41,899 nt of DNA from the NCBI RefSeq assembly GCF_014269285.1, contig NZ_JACOAF010000037.1, positions 79,352 through 121,250 on the forward strand. The letters are read 5' to 3'. How positions within the stretch are numbered: position 1 is the stretch's first letter; each line of letters starts with the position of its first letter. This document shows positions 31,974 through 40,602 of this stretch, one piece after another. Position numbers and translations under genes: made by a program. Origin of the DNA: Rufibacter sediminis (GTDB lineage Bacteria > Bacteroidota > Bacteroidia > Cytophagales > Hymenobacteraceae). The notes under the pieces were generated by a model, which was given only the letters and a program-made list of their open reading frames with translations, did no database searches and was not told the origin of the DNA.

Positions 31974-34550
31974 ATGGATGGTTCTACCAACAGTGCCCTG
32001 CAAACGTATGACAAACACGTAGGGCTCAAGTTTCAGCTCTATAACAGTCTGTTCACCTCGCTTCCCTTCCACCGGGTGGAGAAAACAGGCGTGTTGTTGT
32101 CTATTTTTCTGCTGCATTGCGAGGAAGGCTTCGCGAAGGAACAGAGCCCCAACGATATCATCGGGACGTTTTTCAGCCAGTACACACCGTACCGCACTCG
32201 GCAGGAGCAGCTGGATTTGCTGTTCCGGTTTGTGCAGTACGCCGAGCGGCAGGTGGTTTTGTTTGATGCCCTGGAAGACGCTTCTTTCCGGGAGACGCAC
32301 GACATGGCCGGAGCCGGCACCCTGAAACACTTGCAGGCCGAGGTGGAGCAATCCCAGACGCAGGAGCAGTTGAAAGAAAAGCTGAAGGATTTCTCGGTAC
32401 GGCTGGTGCTCACCGCCCACCCCACCCAGTTCTATCCCAGCGAGGTACTGGGCATCATCAACGACTTGTCTAAGGCGCTGGTGAGCGACAACACCGCGCA
32501 GGTGAACAGTTACCTGCGCCAGCTGGGCAAAACGCCTTTCTTCAAAAACGAGAAACCCTCGCCGTATGATGAGGCCGTGAGCTTGATCTGGTACCTGGAG
32601 AATATCTTTTACCAGGCGGCAGGCCAGATCATGTCGCACCTGAAAGGGCAGTTCCCGGAGGCGGTTTCAGAGCAGAACCCGGTTATCCGGTTAGGTTTCT
32701 GGCCCGGCGGCGACCGCGACGGAAATCCGTTCGTGACGGCGGCCATCACCCTCAAAGTGGCCGAGGCGCTGCGCGGCGGCATCATCAAATCGTATTACCG
32801 CGACGTGCGCCAACTCAAGCGGCGGCTTACCTTCAAAGGCGTGCTGAATGAGCTGGTGGCCCTGGAAGAGAAACTGTACAACAACCTCTTCCTGCCCGGC
32901 TACAAAGCCGATATCACCAAAGAAGACATTCTGGCGCCGCTGCACCGCATCAAACAGACGCTCATCCGGGAACATAACGCCCTTTTCCTGAACCTGGCCG
33001 AAAACCTGATCAGCAAGGTGGAGTTGTTTGGCTTGTACTTCGCGTCACTGGATGTGCGGCAGGACAGCTCGGCGCACACCGAGGTGCTGGAAACCATCGC
33101 CGCCAGCGGCCAGGCGTTGCCCACCAACTACGCTGAACTCTCGGCCGAAGAGAAGATTGCCGCTCTGCTGAACGCCAACGCCACGGTAGACCCGGCCACG
33201 CTGGAAAACGAGCTGCACCGCGATACGCTGGAATCTATGCAGGCCATCCAAACCATCCAGGAAATCAACGGCGAGGAAGGCAGCCACCGCTACATCATCA
33301 GCCACAGCACCAGCGCCCTGGACATCATGGAAGTGTACGGCCTGTTTCTGCTCAGCGGCTGGCAACCCCAGGAGTTATCCGTGGACATTGTGCCGCTGTT
33401 TGAAACCATTGATGACCTTAAAAACGCCCATGACGTGATGCAGGCCCTGTACACTTCAGACGTGTACCGGCAGCACCTGCGCCGCCGCGGAGACATCCAG
33501 ACCATTATGCTAGGCTTCTCAGACGGCACCAAAGACGGCGGGTACCTTATGTCTAACTGGAGCATCTACAAAGCCAAGGAAGACCTCACCCGCCTGGCGC
33601 AGGAACACGATCTGCAAGTCGTCTTCTTTGACGGCCGGGGTGGTCCGCCCGCGCGGGGGGGTGGCAGAACGCACCAGTTTTACGCCTCCATGGGCCCTAG
33701 AATCGCGAGCAAGGAAATCCAGCTTACCATCCAGGGCCAGACCATCAGCTCCAATTTCGGGACTATTGACTCGGCGCAGTACAACGTGGAGCAACTCATG
33801 CACGCGGGCATCCGGAGCGCTTTGTTTACCGAGCAGGAAACCACGCTCTCCCCAGAGGAGGAAGAAGTGATGCAGCGCCTCGCCGAGGTGAGTTACCAGG
33901 CCTATAACACCCTCAAAAACAACCCCGATTTTCTGGAGTACCTCAACTACGCCAGCCCGCTCCGGTATTATGCCGAGGCCAACATCGGGAGCCGGCCGTC
34001 CAAGCGGAAACCCGGCAAACTGAACCTGAATGACCTGCGGGCGGTGCCGTACGTGGGCTCTTGGAGCCAGTTGAAGCAAAACCTGCCGGGCTATTACGGT
34101 GTGGGCAGCGCGCTGGAGAAACTGGAGGCCGAGGGGCAGTGGGACGCTATTGTGCAACTGTACCGCCGCTCCCTGTTCTTCCGGACCTTGCTGGGCAACT
34201 GCGAGATGGCCATGACCAAGTGTTTCTTCCCGCTCACCGCGTTTCTGGCCTCGCACCCCAGCTACGGCCCGCTCTGGAAGATGATCCACGAGGAGTTTGA
34301 GCGCACCAAACAGTACGTGCTGCGGCTCACCGGCAACCAGCACCTCATGGCCGACAAACCCGTGAACCTGCACTCCATCCAGATGCGCCAACGCATTGAG
34401 CTGCCGCTGCTCACCATCCAGCAATTCGCCCTCACCAGAATCAGGGAAATGGAAGAGCAGATCGCCAGCACGCCAGACAAGAGCACGTTTGAGAAACTGG
34501 TGATGCGGTGCTCCTTCGGGATCATCAACGCTGAGCGGAACTCGGCGTAA
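31974..34550 (+). CDS. ppc: Phosphoenolpyruvate carboxylase
   Basis: This 858-residue cytoplasmic enzyme adds bicarbonate to PEP to form oxaloacetate. The frame opens at a TTG at 31941, but I start at the ATG at 31974. Visible motifs in order are LTAHPTQFYPSE with catalytic His149, GFWPGGDRDGNPFVTA, LDVRQDSSAHTEVL, GFSDGTKDGGYL and the mobile glycine loop FFDGRGGPPARGGGRTHQFY (from about residue 550), then QGQTISSNFGT. The protein ends in ERNSA instead of the NTG-type C-terminus that is common in the family. It has no link to pectin beyond making use of PEP/pyruvate. Confidence 0.96.
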   Translation: MDGSTNSALQTYDKHVGLKFQLYNSLFTSLPFHRVEKTGVLLSIFLLHCEEGFAKEQSPNDIIGTFFSQYTPYRTRQEQLDLLFRFVQYAERQVVLFDALEDASFRETHDMAGAGTLKHLQAEVEQSQTQEQLKEKLKDFSVRLVLTAHPTQFYPSEVLGIINDLSKALVSDNTAQVNSYLRQLGKTPFFKNEKPSPYDEAVSLIWYLENIFYQAAGQIMSHLKGQFPEAVSEQNPVIRLGFWPGGDRDGNPFVTAAITLKVAEALRGGIIKSYYRDVRQLKRRLTFKGVLNELVALEEKLYNNLFLPGYKADITKEDILAPLHRIKQTLIREHNALFLNLAENLISKVELFGLYFASLDVRQDSSAHTEVLETIAASGQALPTNYAELSAEEKIAALLNANATVDPATLENELHRDTLESMQAIQTIQEINGEEGSHRYIISHSTSALDIMEVYGLFLLSGWQPQELSVDIVPLFETIDDLKNAHDVMQALYTSDVYRQHLRRRGDIQTIMLGFSDGTKDGGYLMSNWSIYKAKEDLTRLAQEHDLQVVFFDGRGGPPARGGGRTHQFYASMGPRIASKEIQLTIQGQTISSNFGTIDSAQYNVEQLMHAGIRSALFTEQETTLSPEEEEVMQRLAEVSYQAYNTLKNNPDFLEYLNYASPLRYYAEANIGSRPSKRKPGKLNLNDLRAVPYVGSWSQLKQNLPGYYGVGSALEKLEAEGQWDAIVQLYRRSLFFRTLLGNCEMAMTKCFFPLTAFLASHPSYGPLWKMIHEEFERTKQYVLRLTGNQHLMADKPVNLHSIQMRQRIELPLLTIQQFALTRIREMEEQIASTPDKSTFEKLVMRCSFGIINAERNSA

Positions 34551-34575
34551 GTTCGCTAGTTATTAAAACGGCAGA

Positions 34576-34604
34576 GGCGTTTTCATGAAAACGGGCGGAA
34601 AACA
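34576..34604. repeat. Degenerate intergenic inverted repeat, copy 18
   Basis: The core CGTTTTCATGAAAACG (34578-34593) is a perfect 16-bp palindrome. It lies 25 nt after the ppc stop. Confidence 0.7.
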
Positions 34605-34641
34605 GCGATTGGGTTGATCGTCAACTTCGTTTCTGACTTTG

Positions 34642-34678
34642 AGCAGTTGTAGCTTCTGTTTCAGATGCTACAACTGCT
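34642..34678. terminator. Putative hairpin between ppc and hutG
   Basis: AGCAGTTGTAGC (34642-34653) pairs perfectly with GCTACAACTGCT (34667-34678), with a 13-nt loop. The T-run is weak, so terminator is a guess. Confidence 0.5.
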
Positions 34679-34722
34679 TCTGCAGGTCTGGCACGGTTGG
34701 GCACAAGCTTCCGCCAGTGCTG

Positions 34723-34762
34723 CCGTTTTAAGCCTATTATTGCCAAATCACCTTCAAAACTG
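34723..34762. repeat. Degenerate intergenic inverted repeat, copy 19
   Basis: CCGTTTTAAGCCTATTATTG is answered by CCAAATCACCTTCAAAACTG. Confidence 0.5.
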
Positions 34763-34930
34763 TAAATAAACTTAGGCGGATGCTTGCGTCAGCTAGCGGA
34801 GGAAAGTGAGATAGCTTGATGAGAGTACGCGAGCTCGATTTCCTTAAAACTCGTTCAGGAAAGGAGAAAAAGAGGGACTTTCCTTTACTGCCTGTTTTTA
34901 GCAGCTAAGGTAAGCGCACCGGCGTCTGAC

Positions 34931-34958
34931 TTGTTGGTGAGAACACCAACAAGGGCGG
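34931..34958. repeat. TTGTTGGTG hairpin motif, copy B
   Basis: TTGTTGGTG pairs perfectly with CACCAACAA around AGAA, then GGGCGG follows. It is the same design as 6811. Confidence 0.6.
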
Positions 34959-35093
34959 CTGGGCAGCTGAACAACGAGTGAAACAATCTTACTTTTGGCT
35001 ATTCAAAAAGGGGATTGATGCCAACCCATTTGACGATGGGGACAGAGGTGCTGAAGCAAATACAGGTGCAGATACGCAGGAGGTAGACAAGGA

Positions 35094-35132
35094 TGTTTTC
35101 GGCCTCTTTTTCAGAAAACAACCTGAAAACAG
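35094..35132. repeat. Degenerate intergenic inverted repeat, copy 20
   Basis: TGTTTTCGGCCTCTTTTTC is answered by GAAAACAACCTGAAAACAGC. It lies 33 nt beyond the hutG stop. Confidence 0.65.
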
Positions 35133-35165
35133 CACCACTAGATAGCTACTAAGAAAGTTACCATT

Positions 35166-36128
35166 TTACCGCCACTCCTTTATCAAGTGGTAAATTAGGC
35201 TGGCGGCCAGCTTGGCGGTGCGCTGGTCCAGATCGAAAGCGGGGTTCAGCTCCACGATGTCCAGGGAGAGCACTTTCCCGCTGCGCATGATTTCCTGCAG
35301 CAATGGCAAAACGTCCTGGGGCGTCAGGCCCAAGGCAGTGGGGGCGCTCACGCCGGGAGCAAACGCGGCCGCGAAAACATCCAGGTCAATGCTGAGGTAC
35401 ACGCGGTCTATCTTCTCCAGAAAGCTTTTTATCTTTTTGAGGTGGGCGGTTTTTTTCTCCAGCTGCAGCGTTTGGGCAGTGATAAAATCCACGCCCAGAT
35501 CAGCGGCGGTCTGGAAAAGCTTGCGGGTGTTGCCGTACTCCTGAATGCCCAGGCAGAGGTAATGGAACTCTTTGCCGGTGGCTTCCAGGTCATGCGCCAT
35601 CTGCAGGAAAGGGCTGCCCGAGCTGGGTTGCTGGTGATAGCTCCGGAGATCAAAATGCGCATCGAAGTTGATGATGCCCAGTTGCTCGCCTTCCCGGAGG
35701 TGCGGCTGAATACCCAAAAAATGCCCGTAAGCGGTTTCGTGGCCGCCGCCCAGCACCAGGGGCTTGAAGCCTTTCCGGAGCAGCATCTCCACTTTCTTGC
35801 CCAGCTGCACCTGCGCCTCCTCTAAGCGCTGGTTCGCGCAGATCACGTCGCCTCCCCCATACAGCTGCATGTCCTCGGGCAGGTGATCGGCAAACACTGA
35901 CATGGCTTTTCTGATGGCCGCCGGACCGGCCGCCGCTCCTACCCGACCCTGGTTTCTCCGGACACCTTCATCGCAGCTGAACCCCAGAAACACCACATTC
36001 CCTTCGCCATCGGGCACGTCCCGGGACAAGTCCAGCAAGTGGATGATCTGGTGCCAGCGCAGCCCCAGCACGCCATCCTGCAAGTCCATCCGGCCGTTCC
36101 AGGTCGTTTTATCCGAAGGTTTGTACAT
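35166..36128 (-). CDS. hutG: Formimidoylglutamase-type ureohydrolase
   Basis: This 320-residue member of the arginase/agmatinase family is expected to split N-formimidoyl-glutamate into glutamate and formamide, the last step of histidine breakdown. The two-manganese site is complete: GGGHE with His130, NFDAHFD with Asp156, His158 and Asp160, and SIDLDVF with Asp248 and Asp250. Neighbouring hutI and hutU give the name; by sequence alone another ureohydrolase could be argued. Confidence 0.88.
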   Translation of the reverse strand: MYKPSDKTTWNGRMDLQDGVLGLRWHQIIHLLDLSRDVPDGEGNVVFLGFSCDEGVRRNQGRVGAAAGPAAIRKAMSVFADHLPEDMQLYGGGDVICANQRLEEAQVQLGKKVEMLLRKGFKPLVLGGGHETAYGHFLGIQPHLREGEQLGIINFDAHFDLRSYHQQPSSGSPFLQMAHDLEATGKEFHYLCLGIQEYGNTRKLFQTAADLGVDFITAQTLQLEKKTAHLKKIKSFLEKIDRVYLSIDLDVFAAAFAPGVSAPTALGLTPQDVLPLLQEIMRSGKVLSLDIVELNPAFDLDQRTAKLAASLIYHLIKEWR

Positions 36129-36227
36129 AGGTGTCGCCGTTAATTTGGAGAGAGGATTCTGAATTATTCCTTATTTTACACCAATAATAGAGACTATCCA
36201 ATAAAAAATAAACCTACACCCGTTTAG

Positions 36228-36791
36228 ATGTCCTTAATTTATTCCTTACTCCAGAAATCGAAAGAAGAAGAAAAACCCGTTACCCTGAGAGTCAATGCCG
36301 CCGATGGCACTAAACTTCACTTCGGCTATTTGCTGGACCACAACGAAGACACCGTGAGCCTGCGGTCCATCTCGCAACAAGGTTTGCCCAACGGAATCTT
36401 GATTATCAGAACCTCTGACCTCTTTGGCGTGGACTTTGACGATGTTTTCCTGCGCCGGCTGGAGGTAAAGGAGACGAACCTCAGAAAACTGTACGCCGAC
36501 ACCACCGTTCCGGCCATCTTCCACATTGGCAACTGCAGCATGGAAGAGATCTTGCACCAGGCCCAGAAAGAAGGCAACCTCATCTACCTCAATTTTTACC
36601 AGGACCTGGGCCTGTACGGCTTTATCAAGGAAATCACGGAAACCGAATTCCTGATGGAAGTCTACAACCCTTATGGCCAGTATGACGGCTTATCAGTGCA
36701 GTTAATTGAAAACATCAAGAACATCAATTGGGACGATGAAGACACCCGCATTGTGCGCCTGCTGGCGGCCCGGGAGCAATCTGCCCGGTAG
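36228..36791 (+). CDS. Unknown protein with two similar Sm-like halves
   Basis: I do not recognise this 187-residue protein. It has no signal or membrane segment. Residues about 17-81 and 117-181 resemble each other: each starts with beta strands, has a Gly-aromatic pair (Gly33-Tyr34; Gly131-Phe132), then a hydrophobic stretch, an NG or DG turn, an ILII/VQLI strand, and an acidic DD exactly 38 residues after the glycine (Asp71; Asp169), then a basic RRL/VRLL strand. This looks like a duplicated small beta-barrel (Sm/SH3-like), which could suggest nucleic-acid or protein binding. It lies between hutG and hutI but faces the other way, so no role in histidine use is implied. Confidence 0.8.
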   Translation: MSLIYSLLQKSKEEEKPVTLRVNAADGTKLHFGYLLDHNEDTVSLRSISQQGLPNGILIIRTSDLFGVDFDDVFLRRLEVKETNLRKLYADTTVPAIFHIGNCSMEEILHQAQKEGNLIYLNFYQDLGLYGFIKEITETEFLMEVYNPYGQYDGLSVQLIENIKNINWDDEDTRIVRLLAAREQSAR

Positions 36792-36826
36792 TTTATCGCC
36801 TGTTTTCTGAAAAGGGCCCGTAAACC
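36791..36826. repeat. Degenerate intergenic inverted repeat, copy 21
   Basis: GTTTATCGCCTGTTTTC is answered by GAAAAGGGCCCGTAAACC. It begins at the stop codon of the unknown gene and lies before the convergent hutI stop (36842). Confidence 0.65.
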
Positions 36827-36841
36827 GATGCTGTTATTTTC

Positions 36842-38089
36842 TTAAATCAACTTTCCCTTTTTCCAGACAAGCCGGGGTTTCAGTTTGCCCTGTTGGTACA
36901 GAATCTCCTGGAAATGATCGGTGGGGAAAGCGATCATGTCTCCTAACAGGCCAGGCTCCAGTCGGCCCCGGTCCTTTAGATTCAGGGCCTGCGCCGCCCG
37001 GTAGGTGATTCCGGCAAAGGTCTCCGCCAGCGTGAGTTTCTCCGCAGCCCCTAACAGCGCTGCCTGCAACAGCAAATCGCCCAGGGGCGCGGAGCCGGGG
37101 TTCCAGTCACTCGCAATCGCTACGCACAAACCGCCGTCCAGCATAGTGCGGGCGGGCGCGTACGGCATGCCCAGCCCCAACGAGGCACCCGGCAGAACGG
37201 TGGCCACCACCTGGGCGGCTTTCAGCAAAGCAATCTCCGCGAGGCCACTGGCTTCCAGGTGATCCGCGGAAAGGGCGTTTACCTGGGCCGCCACCCGGCT
37301 GCCTCCCGTGGAGAACTGGTCGGCGTGAACGGTGAGGTCAAAGCCCATATTTTTTGCCACCAGGAGATAGTCCATCGCCTCGGCTTCTGAGAAAGCGGTT
37401 TCCTCAATGAAGATGTCTACCCGTTGCGCTAATCCGCGCTCTTTTACTTGGGGCAGCAGTTCCTGTAAAACGTGCTGTAAATAGGTTTTGGAATCAGCAA
37501 ACTCGGGTGGGCACAGATGGGCGGCCAGGCAGGTGGGCACTAAATCCAGCGCATGGGTTTGGTCTGCCCGTTGAATGACCTCTAGCATCTTGATTTCATC
37601 AGCTACCGTGAGGCCGTACCCGCTTTTCACCTCGCAGGTGGTTACTCCCTCCGCCAGATGCCGGTCGGCGCGTTGGCGCAGGCTGAACAGCAGTTCCTCT
37701 TTGGTAGCTGCCCTGGTTTTAGAAACGGTGTCCAGAATGCCGCCGCCATTGCGGGCAATCTCCAGGTAACTTTTACCGGCCACGCGTTGGGCGTAATCTC
37801 TAGCCCGGGACCCGGCGAAGCACAGGTGCGTGTGGGCATCTATGAAGCCGGGCAACAGCACCAGCGGCTGCTCTATTCTGTCTAGTTGGTACTGCTTCGC
37901 CTCGGCTTGCGGCAACAGCTGCGCATACGAACCCACCTCCACAATTTTCTCTCCCTCCAGCAGCACACCTGCCTGTTCCAGCACCTCTAATTGATCATCA
38001 GTAATTGGACCGGCAATTGGTAAACTAGCCATGGTCACCATCTGGCTGAATGGTCCTATGAGAGTGTAGTGTACTGGTTCTTCTGGCAT
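36842..38089 (-). CDS. hutI: Imidazolonepropionase
   Basis: This 415-residue amidohydrolase turns 4-imidazolone-5-propionate into N-formimidoyl-glutamate. Metal-site motifs are PGFIDAHTHLCFAGSRARD near residue 80, EVKSGYGLTVADEIKML, VHADQFSTGGSRVAAQ (about 255-270) and IASDWNPGSAPLGD (about 330). Length and motifs are normal for HutI. It is on the same strand as hutU, separated by 253 nt holding the 33-bp inverted repeat. Confidence 0.95.
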   Translation of the reverse strand: MPEEPVHYTLIGPFSQMVTMASLPIAGPITDDQLEVLEQAGVLLEGEKIVEVGSYAQLLPQAEAKQYQLDRIEQPLVLLPGFIDAHTHLCFAGSRARDYAQRVAGKSYLEIARNGGGILDTVSKTRAATKEELLFSLRQRADRHLAEGVTTCEVKSGYGLTVADEIKMLEVIQRADQTHALDLVPTCLAAHLCPPEFADSKTYLQHVLQELLPQVKERGLAQRVDIFIEETAFSEAEAMDYLLVAKNMGFDLTVHADQFSTGGSRVAAQVNALSADHLEASGLAEIALLKAAQVVATVLPGASLGLGMPYAPARTMLDGGLCVAIASDWNPGSAPLGDLLLQAALLGAAEKLTLAETFAGITYRAAQALNLKDRGRLEPGLLGDMIAFPTDHFQEILYQQGKLKPRLVWKKGKLI

Positions 38090-38150
38090 GGAGATCAGGT
38101 TTAAGCGGAAAGGTGTGCCAGCGGCAAGATAAGCACGGTTGCCTTGCCAA

Positions 38151-38192
38151 GCCGTTTTAAAGGCATTTTTCTGAAAACAACCCGAAAACGGT
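38151..38192. repeat. Degenerate intergenic inverted repeat, copy 22
   Basis: CCGTTTTAAAGGCATTTTTC is answered by GAAAACAACCCGAAAACGG, with matching outer 7-bp arms. It is upstream of hutI. Confidence 0.7.
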
Positions 38193-38226
38193 GCCTGATA
38201 GAAATAAGCGTTTTTTTGGCATAGGA

Positions 38227-38305
38227 GAATGTAGGGGCAATCCCTTGTGGTTGCCCTTTGCTGTGATCACCGAAAGGGCAACCACAAGGGATTGCCCCTA
38301 CATTC
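38227..38305. repeat. Perfect 33-bp inverted repeat (hairpin element)
   Basis: The left arm (38227-38259) starts GAATGTAGGGGCAATCCC; the right arm (38273-38305) is its exact reverse complement and ends GGGATTGCCCCTACATTC. The 13-nt loop holds the palindrome GTGATCAC (38263-38270). Similar GTAGGGGC..GCCCCTAC hairpins occur widely in bacteria as mobile-like repeats, so this is probably a small non-coding mobile element. It lies 37 nt beyond the hutU stop, and could also end that transcript. Confidence 0.9.
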
Positions 38306-38342
38306 CTCAATATCAATGATTCCTGATTTGTGGATGACCTCC

Positions 38343-40055
38343 CTAAACGTTCAACCCAAAATGGTCCGCATTCTCCTGGGCGGTTTCGTAACCAGCATCG
38401 GCGTGGCGGAAGATGCCCAGGGCGGGGTCATTGTACAGCACGCGGCGCAGGCACCGGTCAGCCCGATCAGTGCCGTCAGCGAGGACCACCATGCCGGCGT
38501 GCTGGGAGTAGCCCATGCCCACGCCGCCGCCGTGGTGGAAGGAAATCCAGGTGGCGCCGCCGCTGGCGTTGGCCATCAGGTTGAGCAGGGGCCAGTCAGA
38601 CACGGCATCGGAGCCGTCTTTCATGCCCTCGGTTTCGCGGTACGGAGAGGCCACGGAGCCGCAGTCCAGGTGATCGCGCCCGATGATGATGGGGCCTTTC
38701 ACTTTGCCTTCGCGCACCAGCCGGTTGAACAGGAGCCCCGCTTTTTCGCGTTCGCCCATGCCCAGCCAACAGATGCGGCTCGGCAGCCCCTGGAACGCCA
38801 CTTTCAGCTCAGCCTGTTGCAGCCACTGGATCATGTGCGTGTTCTCCGGGAACAGTTCTTTCAAAGCTTCATCGGTCACCCGGATGTCTTCAGGGTCGCC
38901 GGACAGCGCTACCCAGCGGAACGGACCTTTGCCTTCGCAGAAGAGCGGCCGGATGAACTCCGGCACAAAACCCGGAATCTGGAAAGCGTTGGGTTCTCCG
39001 CCCTGCTGGGCGAACTCGCGCAGGTTATTGCCATAGTCAAAGGTGCAGCTGCCGCGGCCTTTCAGTTCCAGCATAAAGCCTACGTGCCGGGCCATGCTCT
39101 TGAGGGAACGCTGCCGGTACGTATCCGGATCTGCTTTCCGGAGCGCCAGAGCTTCGGGCAGACACATGCCGTTGGGCACGTAGCCGTTGAGCGGATCATG
39201 GGCCGAGGTCTGATCGGTGAGGATGTCTGGCGTGATGCCGTCCTGGAGGAGCTTCTCCAGCACATCCCCAATGTCACCTACCAGGCCAATGGAAACGGCT
39301 TCGCCTTTGTCGCGGGCGGCCAGGGCCAGACGAACGGCCTCGCGGTAATCAAAGGTCATTTTGTCAATGTAACGGGTCTCCAGGCGTTTTTTGATGCGCT
39401 CGGGGTCGATGTCCACGCCCAGGAACGTGGCCCCGGCCATGGTGGCCGCCAAGGGCTGCGCCCCACCCATACCGCCCAGGCCGCCGCTCACCACCAGCTT
39501 GTGCTGCAGATCGCCCCCGAAATGGCTTCGGCCGCAGGCCGCGAAGGTTTCATAAGTGCCCTGCAGTATGCCTTGGGTGCCGATGTAGATCCAGGAACCA
39601 GCCGTCATCTGGCCGTACATCATGAGGCCTCGTTCGCGCAGCTGGTTGAAATGCTCCCAGGTGGCCCATTTGGGAACCAGGTTGCTGTTGGCGATGAGCA
39701 CGCGCGGCGCTTCTGCGTGGCTTCTGATTTTGCCCACCGGCTTACCTGACTGGATCAGCAAACTCTCGTCTTCCTCCAGGGTCAGGAGCAACTCCACAAT
39801 TTTGCGGGCATCCTGCGGGGTGCGGGCCGCCTGCCCGATGCCGCCGTACACCACCAGCCGCTCGGGGTCCTCGGCTACTTCGGAGCTGAGATTGTTCAGG
39901 AACATGCGGAGCGCGGCCTCGGCCTGCCAGTTCTTGGCGTGCAGTTTGGGGCCACGCGGCGGAAAATACACCGGATGATTGGCATACGTCTGAAGGAACT
40001 CTTCTGTGCTTGCTTGGGAAGAGGAAACGGCTTGGGGGATAGAGAGGGTGTCCAT
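38343..40055 (-). CDS. hutU: Urocanate hydratase
   Basis: This 570-residue NAD-dependent enzyme hydrates urocanate to imidazolonepropionate. It has the dinucleotide-binding [14 protein letters not shown], the catalytic-region [18 protein letters not shown] and the C-terminal [15 protein letters not shown]. The N-terminus is about 15 residues longer than usual. hutI lies after it. Histidine ammonia-lyase (hutH), the first step, is not here. A 500-codon open frame on the other strand is a shadow of this G+C-rich gene. Confidence 0.96.
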   Translation of the reverse strand: MDTLSIPQAVSSSQASTEEFLQTYANHPVYFPPRGPKLHAKNWQAEAALRMFLNNLSSEVAEDPERLVVYGGIGQAARTPQDARKIVELLLTLEEDESLLIQSGKPVGKIRSHAEAPRVLIANSNLVPKWATWEHFNQLRERGLMMYGQMTAGSWIYIGTQGILQGTYETFAACGRSHFGGDLQHKLVVSGGLGGMGGAQPLAATMAGATFLGVDIDPERIKKRLETRYIDKMTFDYREAVRLALAARDKGEAVSIGLVGDIGDVLEKLLQDGITPDILTDQTSAHDPLNGYVPNGMCLPEALALRKADPDTYRQRSLKSMARHVGFMLELKGRGSCTFDYGNNLREFAQQGGEPNAFQIPGFVPEFIRPLFCEGKGPFRWVALSGDPEDIRVTDEALKELFPENTHMIQWLQQAELKVAFQGLPSRICWLGMGEREKAGLLFNRLVREGKVKGPIIIGRDHLDCGSVASPYRETEGMKDGSDAVSDWPLLNLMANASGGATWISFHHGGGVGMGYSQHAGMVVLADGTDRADRCLRRVLYNDPALGIFRHADAGYETAQENADHFGLNV

Positions 40056-40163
40056 GGCAGTGCGGGTTTCGGGCTTTGGGGATGACTCGTTCGCTAGATA
40101 GCCTTTAAGATACTAAATTTTCTTTATTGGATGACAGTCTCTCTGAGCTTTTAGGCACGGGGG

Positions 40164-40203
40164 CTGTTTTGTGGCTACTTTCCTAAAAATGGCCCTTAAA
40201 CGG
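40164..40203. repeat. Degenerate intergenic inverted repeat, copy 23
   Basis: TGTTTTGTGGCTACTTTCC is answered by AAAAATGGCCCTTAAACGGG. It lies in the divergent gap between hutU and the VF530-type gene. Confidence 0.55.
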
Positions 40204-40286
40204 GTCTGGCCCGCCCCGGGTAGGTGGCGGAGAGTGGATGGCGGCACCTCCAAAGGAGCATCCGCGTAAAACTCATTCAGAAAGAC

Positions 40287-40294
40287 TACCTTTG
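40287..40294 (+). promoter_or_regulatory. -7 promoter box of the VF530-type gene
   Basis: TACCTTTG is an exact TAnnTTTG match 10 nt before the ATG. Transcription would start about 4-6 nt before the start codon, giving an almost leaderless message. Confidence 0.55.
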
Positions 40295-40304
40295 CGCTGG
40301 AAAT

Positions 40305-40520
40305 ATGGAAGAACAGAAAAACAATCCGTTGCACGGCAAAACCCTGGAGATGATCCTGGTGCTGCTGGTGGACCACTACGGGTGGGAAGAGTTAGGGGAC
40401 CGCATCAGAATCAACAGCTTCACGCACAACCCCAGCATCAAGTCCAGCCTCACGTTTCTGCGCAAAACCCCCTGGGCCCGCAAGAAAGTGGAAGACCTTT
40501 ATGTGCACACCTTCGCCTGA
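40305..40520 (+). CDS. VF530-family (DUF2132) small protein
   Basis: This 71-residue protein matches the VF530/DUF2132 family: [33 protein letters not shown], then [20 protein letters not shown]. The fold is a small helical bundle; its biochemical role is not established. I start it at the ATG at 40305 because the longer frame begins with GTG and adds an unrelated segment. A -7 box sits just upstream. The rluF gene starts 82 nt later on the same strand. Confidence 0.88.
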   Translation: MEEQKNNPLHGKTLEMILVLLVDHYGWEELGDRIRINSFTHNPSIKSSLTFLRKTPWARKKVEDLYVHTFA

Positions 40521-40602
40521 TCTGGTTTTTAAGAAAATCAGGGGCAGATAAGCGGGCGTACATTTTTTCCGTACACGTATAGTATTCAGAATCAGCAGCA
40601 AC

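Larger units (their letters stand above)
34551..35165. other. Long repeat-rich intergenic region
   Basis: This 615-bp gap between the convergent ppc and hutG has no credible gene. It carries three inverted-repeat copies, a 12-bp perfect hairpin at 34642-34678 and a TTGTTGGTG hairpin at 34931. Confidence 0.65.

Noticed and set aside
38247..39749. A 500-codon open frame on the plus strand opposite hutU
   Set aside because: It lies wholly over hutU, a clear urocanate hydratase. It has no domain pattern, and long antisense frames are expected in a G+C-rich gene.
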